Below, piece by piece: positions 28,329 through 40,510 of a stretch of 64,000 bases of DNA. Every line of letters begins with the position of its first letter. Within the stretch, counting starts at the first letter, position 1. The position numbers and the translations under genes are program-made. The DNA lies in the NCBI GenBank assembly GCA_030141605.1, contig JAQGDQ010000760.1:36838-100837 (forward strand), read 5' to 3'. The notes under the pieces are model-generated. The model searched no databases. It saw only the letters and a program-made list of their open reading frames with translations, and was not told the DNA's origin. Source of the DNA: Tubiluchus corallicola (Eukaryota > Priapulida > Priapulimorpha > Priapulimorphida > Tubiluchidae).

Positions 28329-29507
28329 GTTCAAAGTCAGACCATGAGAGCACGTGAACTCGTAGTAGTAATTCATAAGCTTTGCTCTGGGTCAGACTCG
28401 CCAGTAGAGAACTGGTGTAGATATAGTTCACTTAGTTCAGTGCGTGGACAACGTGGTTCGCCATGGTTGGACTCATTTAGTCACTAGTAGACTGAGTAAA
28501 CTTACTAAGTGTTATTGAGTTTGATGGTTCAGCGAGACAAGGTCGTTCACTCGGCGGCAAGTTCTCCGCATATGATTCTACGTCAGTCGCTACTGGGTTA
28601 GTGAGTGAAAAAATGTTGACAGGGTGAGCTGTTTAAAATGAAATAAATCTAAGGAAAAAACAAATTATAACTAATGTACATTTCTAATACAGATCAGTCA
28701 GACATGTTCATTATAAACTCATATGTTATAATAGTCAGAATTTTTCAAAATATAAATAAAAAAATCAAAAGAATTATAAAGCTAAAACTATCTTTTAAGA
28801 GGATATGCATCATGTCACATTGCAAAACACATAGCATAGTGAAAGCTTTAAATCTATGAAAAGGCTTATTAAAAATGCGTAAAAAAGGTATTTATATACA
28901 ACACTTATTGGAGTCTACACAGAGCTAAAAGACCTTAAGGCAGCATTTAAATAAACATTTGGGCGCAATGATTGTCAAGGTCATAATAACAGCAGTTGCA
29001 ATCTGTGTGTTAAATATTAAAGTTATGTAGCAACCTTACATCATGTATAGTGTATGATTAATGAGAATGTCAGATATCCAGTTTATCTGTTGTGCATGTG
29101 AAAGTGGCATAATAATCTGCAGCATCATTTTAACTAGTCTACTGGAGAGTAATATAGGCCCATGGCTGATAAGTTTTCCCTTGGACTTTATTGACTTTTT
29201 TACTCACAAAAAATATGGAATTCTTGTTTTCAAAATTTTCAGCTGTAAAAATACTGTCAGGTGCACGTTCAGCAATATCTAAACATTAGAAATATTTTAG
29301 CATTCATAAAAAATAATGATGATATTGTAATAGAGTTTACATAAATTTCTAATTTCAGATGAACATTGCCATAATGTCAAGTGGTGATGGTTTAAATAAG
29401 GTGTGAAATTGCATCTATTTGCTGACGAGAACTGATGCCAGTATATATGACTAGTTAAAAGTAATAGTGTTACTGTGGTATTGGCTTTAAAATTTTGGAA
29501 AACAGTT
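28329..29507. other. Intergenic sequence upstream of SLC17 copy A
   Basis: Mixed sequence with no recognised gene. A less AT-rich stretch at 28,340-28,620 could be promoter or 5' untranslated sequence of the transporter gene, but nothing specific supports that. Confidence 0.35.
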
Positions 29508-32500
29508 ATGAATCAACGTGGCAAGGAAAAGAAATCAGTTATTACAGATGGAGAAAAACCAGGTTGGTTTTTAGTAATTAATTTTTTCTCCAACCTTGCA
29601 CTTTTGGTCATGCTGTGTTATGCTTCTGGTAACACAGTCATTGAATAATAAAGATGTTATTACTATGACATAGAACTGTATTTGTATTTGTGAAGGCAAT
29701 TATTTTACTAGTGCTCATATGATGAACTCTTATTTGCTCTTTTCAGCTCCATTTTTCTTTTCTGCAAGATTTAGTCTTGCAGTCGTCTCTTTCTTTGGCT
29801 TCGTCAATCTGTATCTGCTCAGGTTTAATATGAGTGTCGCTATAGTGTGCATGGTTAATAATACAGCAGTCCGGGAAATAAGTGGAGTTGCTGCCGATAA
29901 AGACATCAATGTGTCTGCAAGTTATGGACAGTGTCCAGCTGCTGTTGACACCAAGAAGGATAGTCTTGATTCAGTGAGTGTTTTATCTAGTTTTGATGTA
30001 AAACAATGGTATAAACGTATACGACCTTTCGACATACAATAAAACTGAAGCAAAAAGTCTTCTGGTTACAGAGATAATACAAATACAATACATGAAAGAC
30101 AAAGTATACAATTAGCATCTACGTAACAATTAGACAACTGCTGTTAAACTTTGGTTTTAGCAACCGGATTCGTTTTGATATAATATTTGATAGCTAATAA
30201 AAAGAAAGGTTTGCATGGCAGGTAGACATAGACGTTTAAGGAATATACTTTCAAGAAAAAATGCATGCGTACAACCAGGTTCATTTTTGAAGCAAATTTG
30301 ACGGCCTGGCTGATGCACTTTCAGAAACTTGTAAACAATATGTTTATTTTGACAAATTGTACTTTATTGATTGCTAAATGTGAGAAAAACATGTTCTACA
30401 AATATGTGATTTGTAAATCATTAAGTTTTCAGACTTGTGATACGTTTTTGATGTGTGTGTGTGAGAGTGTGCTACAGTGTGTTTCATATTATACAGTGAA
30501 GTATCCAAAGTGTGTGTGTGTGCGTGCACGTGCATGCGTACATGTGTGTGCGTGCATGTATGTTTTGCATACAATGAATTAAGCATGGCATGTGATTCGA
30601 TTTTCTGAAGAAAAGTTGGAATTTCCAAAACACTGACTAACATCTGTGGAAGCACTGTAGTTTTTGTTTACTTGCAAGTCACATTTCTGACAATGAAGCT
30701 ATAACTTTGCAAAATGCTTTGTTGTGTCATAACTTAGTAAGATATACACATATATACAGATGACATATACATTTATCATATTCATATGTATTGTAAATTT
30801 ATTAATCACTTTAGCACTATTTGAGATTAAGGTTGCCACCACTCTTGAGCTGGCCTGGAGTCTCCTGAAAGTCAGCTACCAATTCTTAGTTCGGTCGGAT
30901 TTTTGAAAAGTCTGAAATCTCCTGATTTTGACCATTACATTGAATTTTAAGTGGAAAAAAGTGGAAATATAACTTGCATGATATTGAAATTTGGCAAAAG
31001 ATTAAGCCAAAAACACGTGAGTTTCTGTTAACTAAGGTAACAGTAAACTTATTAAATTAAGTTTATTCTGTTGTATGGCTTCATCATTTCACCTCTTCTG
31101 CATTTTTTGCCAATTTTACCTGAAGGAGCAAATGCTACAAAGTATGTATTCTTACGCTTTAGCTTTAATTCACATAACACAAAGTGCTTAATAACCTGAT
31201 TGCTAAACCGATCCCAGAAACCTCAGAAAACATTTTTGTAAGTTTTAGACTTGGGGTTCTTTTGGTGTCTAAAATCAAGAATTTGTACTACTTAGTAGTT
31301 GAATCTCTTGATTTTAGTTTCTGATAATCACCTTATAAAGTATCTCATAATGCAGGAAATGCTTGGTTTCCAGGGCTCTGTCCTGGGCCCCACTCACACC
31401 CTCTTGACTCCTGACTTTGGTTCGTGATGGGGTAGCAACCCTATTTGACATTTTGTTTTTTGCAGATGGGCAGCTTTATATGGGAGAAGCAAGTGCAGGG
31501 AGTTATTCTTAGTTCGTTCTTCTGGGGTTACTTATTGACGCAGCTACCGGGTGGTTGGCTCGCAACGCAGTTTGGTGGCAAAAGAGTTTACGGTTACTCC
31601 ATGCTGATGACGTCCATTTTAGCCCTGTTGACACCAGTTGCTGCAAAACATAGTTACAAGAGTTTGATTGCTGTACGTTTTGGACAAGGACTTGGAGAAG
31701 TACGGGCATAAATTACAATACAGATATCTAAATACAGTTTTGCTTTTTACTATGCAAATGGCCCCAAACAGGGTCAGTGGGCATTTTCAAAGCCTACCAT
31801 AAATACAGGCCCAGCAAATAAATTTCTTATTTCTAATTGTAAAATATGACATGTTTTTTGTATCATTGTATCAGATAAAGTTGTAGTTTTCAGTGAAGCA
31901 ATTTTCTGGCGAAAAATTACACAGATAATTAAAAAGCCTGATGAAAACGAATTTATATGAAGCAGTTCTACATTTGGCAACAATGTCGCAGGTAAAAACA
32001 TGTAGCAGCAAAATGGGTAATCTGAGCAAATTATCAGCATCTTGAGGAAGTGACAAGAGGTCTTGAGGTCATCGTCCATTAAAGTAATGCTAAAAGATAC
32101 TTTAATTCAGTGAGCAAGAGATTGTACGGTTGACCCCAAGTTAAACTTGACCAGGCCAATGGTTAAGGTAACAAGATGAAATATCAATCCAGGTGTGACT
32201 GCAGTGCTCTGTGCAAAGTCAGGTGGTTGCAGTGGTTGATATTTAGTAAAATCTAATGCAAGCCTCATTGAATTTTGCATGTTCTTTTATTTTGTTGTGC
32301 ACATGCAGTTTTGCATATGAATAATTGTACATATTTTTGATGCATTTCGTAAACTGTAATAGATCAGCTTGCCTAAAATGTTATTACCATATAGCAGAAA
32401 GTATTATTGTTTCTAAAACATATCACGACCTATTGACCTAATTTTATCAGAAGCTCATTAGAAATTTTATTAAAATGCACTAATATTATATTCTACTGCC

Positions 32501-35500
32501 TTAAAACAGGAGTGCCATGTAGTGAGCTAGTTTTCAAACACACTAACGTTCATGACAGTTGTAGCCGTAAACATTTTAGTTATCTCTCCAAGTACGTCAG
32601 ATTCAAGTTTTAATACTATAAGTTATTTATAGTGATTAACAATGAATTTAATTGCAATAAAGTTACTTAATGCTGTACATAGTAAAGCAATTTTTCTATT
32701 TTGAGAGTTTCACAGACTGATATTGTGATTTTTAGGGTGTTGTTTTCCCTGCCATGCATGCATTTTGGGGACGTTGGGCGCCACCATTCGAGAGATCTAA
32801 GCTGATAGCATTTACGATTGCAGGCAATGAGAAGTTTACTGAGTTTCATTACAGCTTTCATTATAACTTAAACTGCTGCTATAGTAGTTTGCTCGTGTTT
32901 TTTTAATTTAAAAAATTGTAACTGATAAGTGTAACATCAGAATGTAACTTGACAATGAGTGCATCGTATGTATTTTGTTATGTCAGCATCTATATAGAAC
33001 TGATTTGCAAAACAAGAATATGCTAAATACTAACAAGAAAGTCTGAAAATTAAACGGGCGTGCTATCTATATAACAATAAATGATTGTTTGATTTTATTA
33101 TTTCGTTTTTTAATTGTAAGTAATTTTTTATTGTTAATTATTGCATTTGTAGATTATTTGTGATAATGTTCGCTTGGCTAGTGAGCAATAGTTTGGTTAA
33201 AAAAAATTTCTATGCACTCAAGGGAATACTGTTCATCTTAGTAATGTAAGTTCATCTCTGTGTTTGGTCGATTTGCACAATGCTCTGAATAAAACACATT
33301 TGCAAGTTGAATAAGATTTCCAAACTATGTTTAAGCTAAGTTACACATGTTTCAGTAATTTTTAAAAGTGTGATATTCTGGTTGCAATTCATTAAGTACT
33401 AATTTTCCCAATTAAACTTGCAAAACAGCTACTTCTGTGGAGTAGCTTGCCGGGCTTATATGAGGCATATGAAAGTAGAAATGTGCTTTTTTTTTGTTTC
33501 AGGTTCACAAGTTGGCGATATTTTAGTCTTTCCTCTCTCTGGGTTGCTTTGCCATTCACTCGGATGGTCATCAGTATTCTATTTTATGGGTAAGGTAAAT
33601 CATGCCTGCCCTTTGTTGAATAAAGTGAATAAAAATGTCCACTTTTACACATTGTATTTAAATATTCCACAATGTGCTATGAAGTGCACAACTAGACTGT
33701 TGCTGTTTTTATTCAGTAATTAGCATACAATGGTTACTGTACATATACGGTTGCAAATATAATCATGTTGTCTTAGTCATAAAAGACATGCTATACTGTA
33801 GTTGTAAATTACCAATTTTGTTGCAAGAGCATAAGAGTTAACTAGTTTCACCTGTAACGATTTAGCTGATTTTTTATTTAGGTTCATTAGGCGTCGTATG
33901 GTTTGTGCTTTGGATGTTCTTTGCTTACGATTCTCCTCGTCAGCATCCTAGAATCTCCGCAGAAGAGTTGGAATATATCGAGAAGTCTTTAAAGGGAGAA
34001 GTGCGTGAGGTATTGTTAAAAACGTGTCAGCATACTGCATAGGTGGACACGTTTAATTTGAGTTTTTGCTAAGCCATCTTTCTAAACAATTTTTGCTGTA
34101 AAGTTTTCAGGCACATTATGCGTTCCTTGGTTTTATTTTAGTAAATTGTAACGCTAATTTAAAGATTATAAATTAATGAAGGAATAAATTCATAATTCAA
34201 AAATTTTTGAATTAGTCTGACCGAAGGTAGATAACTGTAGCAGCTTTAGTTGCTGTTTGGTGGGCATTTAATTTCGGTGTGGCTCGTGCTGATCTGACCA
34301 CCTCACTTAAATGATGTACTTCAATATTTCCAAAAAACAAGACTTTATTCTCTACTTCAATCCAACAATGAAGTTCTATAAAAACACAAATTACGAAGTG
34401 AAGCAATACTGAAGTGAACAAAACCGTCGAAACGTTTGCCGACGCGTACTGGCCGAATTTCACAATGCACTTTTTCTGACCACATGCTCTCACCCTGATA
34501 CAGTGGTAAAAGAAACCGGAAACACACAAACATATTTAAACAAATTTAAATTTCAAGGCAGCAGCCTCGACTACATGCTTTGGCACAGGCAAGGTAGCAA
34601 TAATTGTCAAATTGTGGCAGCAACCGTAACATTGAAGAGTCTATGTTGGACTGGTCTGGATTTAAATAAGGAGCCTTCAGATTGAAATGGCCATTAGGCT
34701 ACTCAGTCCCTTTTGATCAGGTTTTAAATTCAATGATTATAAAGCTCTTGCTAATGATTACACAATATTTCTAGGATTATTTTGCTTACTGAGAAGATTT
34801 GCAAAGCAATTAATTTAATTCTTCGTAATTAATAGAGTTTATAGTAACTGTAGGTTTATTCCATTTATTCTGAGTTTAATTTCCCAATTTTTCGCATTGA
34901 ATTGAGAAAAAATAAAAATATGCAGTAAATTTAACCTGCAAAGTTTTGTAATGAAATAAAAGCCTTTATAGTTAAAAATAACACAACTTTATTAAAAACT
35001 TTTACATTAAAAAGTTAAAGGTTAAAATCATGCCAAACGTTTCGACTAGCTGCTGCTGTCAGTAGTAAATTTACAAACATACAACCAGTTTTTATAGGCA
35101 GAGCCTATTACACACTAATTAACAGAAACCACATAGGTAACGAACAAGTAAGCCTGAAGAAAGAAATTGATACAGTATCAAATAACTAAGTATTTGAAAA
35201 TAAGGTTAAAGGAATTGAACTGCTTTGTACATTAAGAGAAGGCTTATTATGGTACATAGATAAACTTTCTTTTATTAATAAGTCCCAGTTATTTGTAGCT
35301 CTGGATCACAATGCTGAAATTATTAAGATCAGCTTTGTGGCCACAGGCACAAATATGGTCATCAATCCTGGATTGAGGAGAATTTTTTAATTTTCTGTCT
35401 AAATACCCAAATGTTCACAAATTCTTACTTTAAAGTGTCTGTAAATTTACCACTGATGACGACAGCAGCAGCTAGTCAAAACGTTTGGCATGATTTTAAC

Positions 35501-38500
35501 TTTTAACTTTTTAATGTAAAAGTTTTTAATAAAGTTGAGTTGTTTTTAACTATAAATGTCTTTATGTGCCTGTAATAAAAATTGGCTTGGATAAAAGCCT
35601 TTATTGCAAAAAGGCTATCTTGTAGAATATGCATTACTGCGACTGTTAATAAAGATTCCCATAACTATACTAAGAGAGAGGAAAAATTGGTGGTTGTTGT
35701 TTGTCCATTTAATATACCACAGTCTGGGTGCAAGCTGTCACAGTGATGCTTGTTTATGAAATTTTAGGATCCAGCTGTACCCTGGCGATCGCTTCTTACT
35801 TCGCTACCTGTGTGGACAATCGTCATTAACCATTGTGCTTTGGGATGGGGTTTTTACACTCTTGTTGTAAATTTGCCGACGTTTATGAGAGAAATTCTGC
35901 GATTTGATATCAAATCAGTAAGTGCACTTATGTTTATCCATCCTTAGCAGACCGCACTTCAGTACATGTTAAACTGTCATGCATTTAAAACTTATGCATT
36001 TAAAAAAGCAAGCTATGAGATTGTACCATGTGTAAGCTTACTTGTTTTGCAAATTTCGTGGCATTTGAGATGCCTATACGGTAGATTTTTGTGCATTATT
36101 AATGTTATTGTCACTTAGTGAAATTTATACTCATGCTGTCAGCTGAAGCATTAATTTGAAATATTTCAACTTTCATTTCAGAATGGCCTATACTCTGCTT
36201 TGCCATGGATTGCATGCGCACTCGCAATAAATGTCAGTGGTATTCTCGCAGATGAATTGCGCAGAAGACAGATTTTAAGTACGAAGAATGTGCGTCGTCT
36301 GGTTAATGCAATAGGTGAGAGAAATGTGCTAAAAATGCTTGGAGGGATCATTTGTTTCTGATCTGTACTGTTAATTGCGTGTAACAACCATAACATAATG
36401 TTGGCATGTCTTGCGTGTTAAGCGAAAAAGTAGAACTGAATTAAAATCTAAGGAAGAATGCACGCATTGCCTTTGTCTAAAGTAAACATTTTATTGTTCA
36501 TCATCACCGTTGTCAAAAAAGGATGATGATGGCGATGATGAATATGACAACGTTTTCTTTTGTATTTCTATTGACAGGTGATCATTATTAGTTCAGATTC
36601 TGGCTAAATATTTATAAAGTTTAGATTTGCATTGTCTGAATTTACGTATAGCAGTTATACTTGCAGTATCTTAAGTGCATTTGTATATTTGGACTATTTA
36701 TGCTTTGCTAGTTGCCTGGTGGCTAAACATTTTTACAATTAGCAGTTACTAGTAGACGTAGCTTTTGTTTGTGGAATAAGCTTTTCTATAAGGGGAAAGA
36801 TGTTGGCAAGTCTTGTGCGTTAAGCTATAAAACTTGAACCGAATTAAAAACTAAAGAATAACGTGCGCACTGCCTTTATGAATTTAATAAATCTGATCTC
36901 TATTTAATTTAACTCTAATTTAACTGTCATCATCTTTATCTTATTAATACATAACATGACACTAGGTAATTTATAGGTATTATCTTGCTAATATAGCACA
37001 AAAGTAAGTTTGCACACTTATTTCTACAAGTTAAGTATTGCAGTAAAACACCTTAATAAGTTCATATGCCTAAAATCATCACGTTACAAATATTTTTTTG
37101 TTTAATTTAGGCCCAGCAGGATTTTTCCTATAAGGACAAGAAGTTTATGAAGTCAGTTTTCTCAGTTTGACAAGTTTTTAGTTAGCTCTAGAAATTTCAA
37201 CTACTTGTCTGTCGCCAAACTAACTAACCACTAAACTTAAAGCAAATAAAAAATAGCAAGTTTAGTAACTGAACTAATTGTATTAGTTGTGTCTAAAGTG
37301 CATTTTGTAATTGTAGCAGAGGAAACTGTATTCTTGGAATTGAGGGAAATTTGTATTTTACTGCACCAAGCTGAATTTCACTGCATCATTTGTTTCTTAG
37401 CAGCATTCCCTTCTGCCATTGTATGCAAATTATTTGTAGTGTGTTAGCAAATTACATAAAGCTTTAAAGCAGTGTTTCCCAACCATTTGTTGACCTCTTT
37501 CCAGAATCCTGCACCATGTCTCGACCCCACAGAGAACGTACTCACATGTTATATTATTAAACATATTATCGTTTGCATTTATTAATTTTAACTTACTGTT
37601 CAACAAATTATTGAACAATGAGTGATCGTTTTATTAATTAATTAATGTGATGGTTGTACCTATTTCTTAGTGAGCAGTTTTGCAATGAGTGGCTCAATGT
37701 CACTCAATGCGACAATCATGTCTGATTCTATTTCAAGCAGATTCCTGTATTTCTTTTTATAACAACCATTGTAGAAAACGCCTGTTCAGACAAGTACGAC
37801 GAAGAGTACGTCGTCCATCTCTTTTCTCTTCACAAAAAGTAACAGTGTTCAACTTTGTGTATATAATGCAAATAGCAATCAGTAACCAAGGAGATCCGAC
37901 AAAAAATGAATAGCGACACGTTTCAGGCGGTGTACTGTATACACACAAGTGTACAGCATAGTATGGCACACATTTTTGCTTTCCCGGAAAATCAAGCACT
38001 AATATACCGCATTTTAAGTGGGAAAACCCAGTTTCACTTTCCAGAACAAAATGATGTAATGAGACACTGAAGAAACAAGACCTACTTAAGAAATTTTCAT
38101 AAAAACAGCATTTTTTAAAACAGTTTAAGAAAACCCTTGACCCCACGAAAAGTGCTTTGCGACCCCAAATGGGGTCCCGACCCCGAGGTTAGGAACTCAT
38201 GCTTTAAAGTCATGCACTGAGTACAGGCCCACTGAGAGAGGGGATCAGCCGGGGCAGCACTCTGGGGCCCTTGAGTTTAGGGTTCCACAAACAAAATGAG
38301 GGAAAAACGGTGGTGTACCTTGAGCAAAACTAACAAAATAAAATATGAGCTTGCAAACCAAAACCGTCCACAAGTCAACTAAGTTATTCTGCTTCAAAGT
38401 AAAATGCACCAAATATTTGGTCAAAATATAATTTTTTTTGTTTTTTATAACTGTACTTGTATATTTGTTTTGTACTGATTACGTGCTTAGGAAATACCGT

Positions 38501-40319
38501 GATGGACTTAGTTTGAGCATCATTATTCGGAAAATTGGAGGAAGGGGGCCAAGTTTCCTGTTGCCAAGGGGCCAAAAATTCTCTTGGCGGTCCTGACTAA
38601 GTACAAAATCGTTCTCTTTTTACATTGTTAATAAATGGGTAAAAGTATTAGCTCATGACTGGAATTTTTTACTTTTTGATTGACTGGCAGTCACATTTAA
38701 ATTCTGTGTGCTGCATGGACAGCTCTGTGATGCTAGTTTTACCTTTATGTAGAATGCCAGATGTTAATTCATGGAAGCAGAGTACTGTTGTGTTATTAAT
38801 CCATGTTGTAAAAATGGTTTGAAAATGTTTTAATAATGCCTTATACAAAGTTATCAACTCTTAAACACACACATCGTACTAGGTTACTGCCATATGTGAT
38901 ATGAGCAACTTTTGGCTGACAACTGTCAGTATTATGTGGTGAGGTTGGTTTATACTGTTTCTGCCAGAAACTACTACTGTTTCTACTTGTACTGTTACTA
39001 TGGGATATGGTGTTCAAAATAACCTACTCATTTATTTCAGGAGTATATTTACCAGCAACATTCTTGGTGATTGGTGGCTACCTAGGTTGTGGTCAGAGAT
39101 CCATATTTATTGCCCTTTTGGTTGTTGGACAAGGGCTATTTGGTTTTGCCTATTCATCCACTTTTCCCAGTATGGTGGACATTGCACCTCGGTATGGTGG
39201 TATCGTGTTCGGGATCTCTAATACATTCACAACTATAACAGGAATTGTGACGCCTTATGTAGTAACCTCGCTAACCACCAAGGTATGTGATTTAATCATA
39301 AGCTCTTAGCAAGCCTTTATACAGAGGCAGAGTCTGCATTAACCATTTTTTTCTGTATGATTTTGTATATGGGTAACAGTGTTGATCAGCTTTACAGTCA
39401 AGACATTTGAATCAAGAAATTAAACTTAGTCAAACACATAAACTACAGGGCATCAAGAAGTGATTGAACCCTCTAACATGGAAAAAATGAAAAGAAAAGG
39501 ATAGAAACCAACAAAAGCACCATGAACACTAATTTCAATATCTGATTTTGCCACTATTTGCCGCTCTAACATCCATTAGTCAACGGTATTGCAGTTGATG
39601 GAATTTTTCAATGGTGTTGAATCATTTTTCAAGAACTTTGTTACTTTTGTCATTTTTGACTTCGGCAATTAAAAAAAAATGATAAGAAAGAAAAATTAAA
39701 AAAAGTTTTAAAATCATATTTATGTCCGTACGTGATAATGATAACGTATTAGGAATATCATTTCCTGACACCTGTACTTTGTAATGAACAAAACTAGAAA
39801 GATAGCAAGTGATTTTTTAAAATCTAAAAAAAAATCTGCTTCCCACAGTGCTTACATTTTACTGTTTTTATAAACAAAAAGTAAAATTAACGTACTTATC
39901 AAATTGTTTTTACTGTTGCAAATAGAATTAGTTTTATATAAAGTACTTTTAAAGTTTTAACCTATTGTAGGCTTACAATTATGTTATTTTTTATTGAAAT
40001 ATGTTTTGTTTTATTTTATAGTAATTTATTTATTTTTAATTTTATTAATGTGCAAGTAATTTTGTTTTGACAGCAAACGCAGAAAGAATGGCAGGTTGTT
40101 TTTTGGATTTCATTCGCAATTCAGGTAACAGGTTGCACTTTCTACAACATATTCATATCAGGCGATGTACAAGACTGGGCAAAAGATGAGAAAAATGGCG
40201 CTGCAAAATCAACTCCTACTATTTCTGCGAGTGACGAAGTTGCGGGTGTGGTAAAGGGGCAGTCAAATTTAGCCTTTTCTTCGTCTCCTCAACTTGTCAT
40301 ACACGAAACAGGTCTTTGA
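29508..40319 (+). CDS. SLC17-family anion transporter (sialin/vesicular glutamate transporter-like), copy A, ten exons
   Basis: Major-facilitator organic anion transporter, expected in lysosomal, vesicular or plasma membrane. Exons: 29508-29562, 29747-29973, 31466-31699, 32736-32823, 33503-33589, 33882-34009, 35768-35917, 36182-36314, 39041-39282 and 40074-40319 (TGA 40317-40319), all in phase, 529 residues. Visible: the first helix ending LRFNMSVAI with the family arginine (R44), a glycosylation sequon NNT at 56-58 in the long first luminal loop, [20 protein letters not shown] (the MFS loop signature), GLGEG then [19 protein letters not shown] (E172 and H180 match sialin residues tied to proton coupling), [23 protein letters not shown] and the C-terminal helix before a hydrophilic tail. 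Exon 4 ends at a GC donor. The exon 1 donor (GTTGGT) is weak. Seven internal exons equal those of copy B in length, so the pair arose by tandem duplication. Substrate cannot be read from sequence. Confidence 0.92.
30440..30560. repeat. (GT)n-rich stretch in SLC17 copy A intron 2
   Basis: Interrupted TGTGTG and GCGTGC tracts; non-coding. Confidence 0.75.
30827..31442. mobile_element. Possible non-autonomous DNA transposon ending next to exon 3
   Basis: The left part AAGGTTGCCACCACTC and the right part, complement AGGGTTGCTACCCCATC, are imperfect inverted ends. Flanking ATTTGAGA and ATTTGACA could be an 8-bp target duplication with one mismatch, though two extra bases sit at the left end. The right end lies only 23 bp before the exon 3 start. 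Confidence 0.4.
34964..35557. mobile_element. Element with about 110-120 bp inverted repeats and a hammerhead-like motif
   Basis: The left arm 34964-35074 and the right arm 35438-35557 are close inverted copies. Shared blocks include AACTTTATTAAAAACTTTTA, ATCATGCCAAACGTTT and CTAGCTGCTGCTGTC. The right arm on the plus strand reads CTGATGACGACAGCAGC then CTAGTCAAAACG; the left arm on the minus strand reads CTGACAGCAGC then CTAGTCGAAACG. The roughly 360 bp between have no open frame. The layout recalls terminal repeats of Penelope-like elements, which are known to carry hammerhead ribozymes; this is inference. Confidence 0.5.
37470..38201. mobile_element. Non-autonomous hAT transposon with 8-bp target duplication
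   Basis: Ends CAGTGTTTCCCAACC (37470-37484) and, complement at the right, CATGAGTTCCTAACC. The element is flanked by an exact 8-bp duplication CTTTAAAG (37462-37469 and 38202-38209). End sequence and duplication length are those of the hAT superfamily. Near the right end GACCCC-rich sequence repeats the left-end motif. The 732 bp have only broken frames, so it cannot move itself. It lies in SLC17 copy A intron 8. Confidence 0.85.
38224..38595. mobile_element. Second hAT-type MITE, adjacent to the previous one
   Basis: Begins CAGGCCCACTGAGAG; the complement of its right end reads CAGGACCGCCAAGAG. Flanks ACTGAGTA (38216-38223) and ACTAAGTA (38596-38603) are an 8-bp duplication with one mismatch. 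372 bp, non-coding, only 14 bp beyond the target duplication of its neighbour. Confidence 0.7.
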
Positions 40320-40504
40320 AAAGAAAGAAAATTGGGAATATGTTTATTTTTCTACTTATGATTATTATTTTTCCTTATCATATTATAACTCAGAATTATT
40401 ACCAAATTAAGATGTAGTTGGCTGGCTTGTTTTATGTGATGTAGCTGCCACTTTTTTGCTTATTGGCTGAGCTTTTATATGTTATAATCTTGAATTTCAA
40501 GTGC

Positions 40505-40510
40505 AATAAA
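40505..40510 (+). terminator. Likely poly(A) signal of SLC17 copy A
   Basis: AATAAA 186 bp after the stop codon. Confidence 0.5.

Noticed and set aside
37757-38146. 129-codon minus-strand frame inside the hAT element
   Set aside because: No transposase motif, cysteine-rich and repetitive; probably chance.
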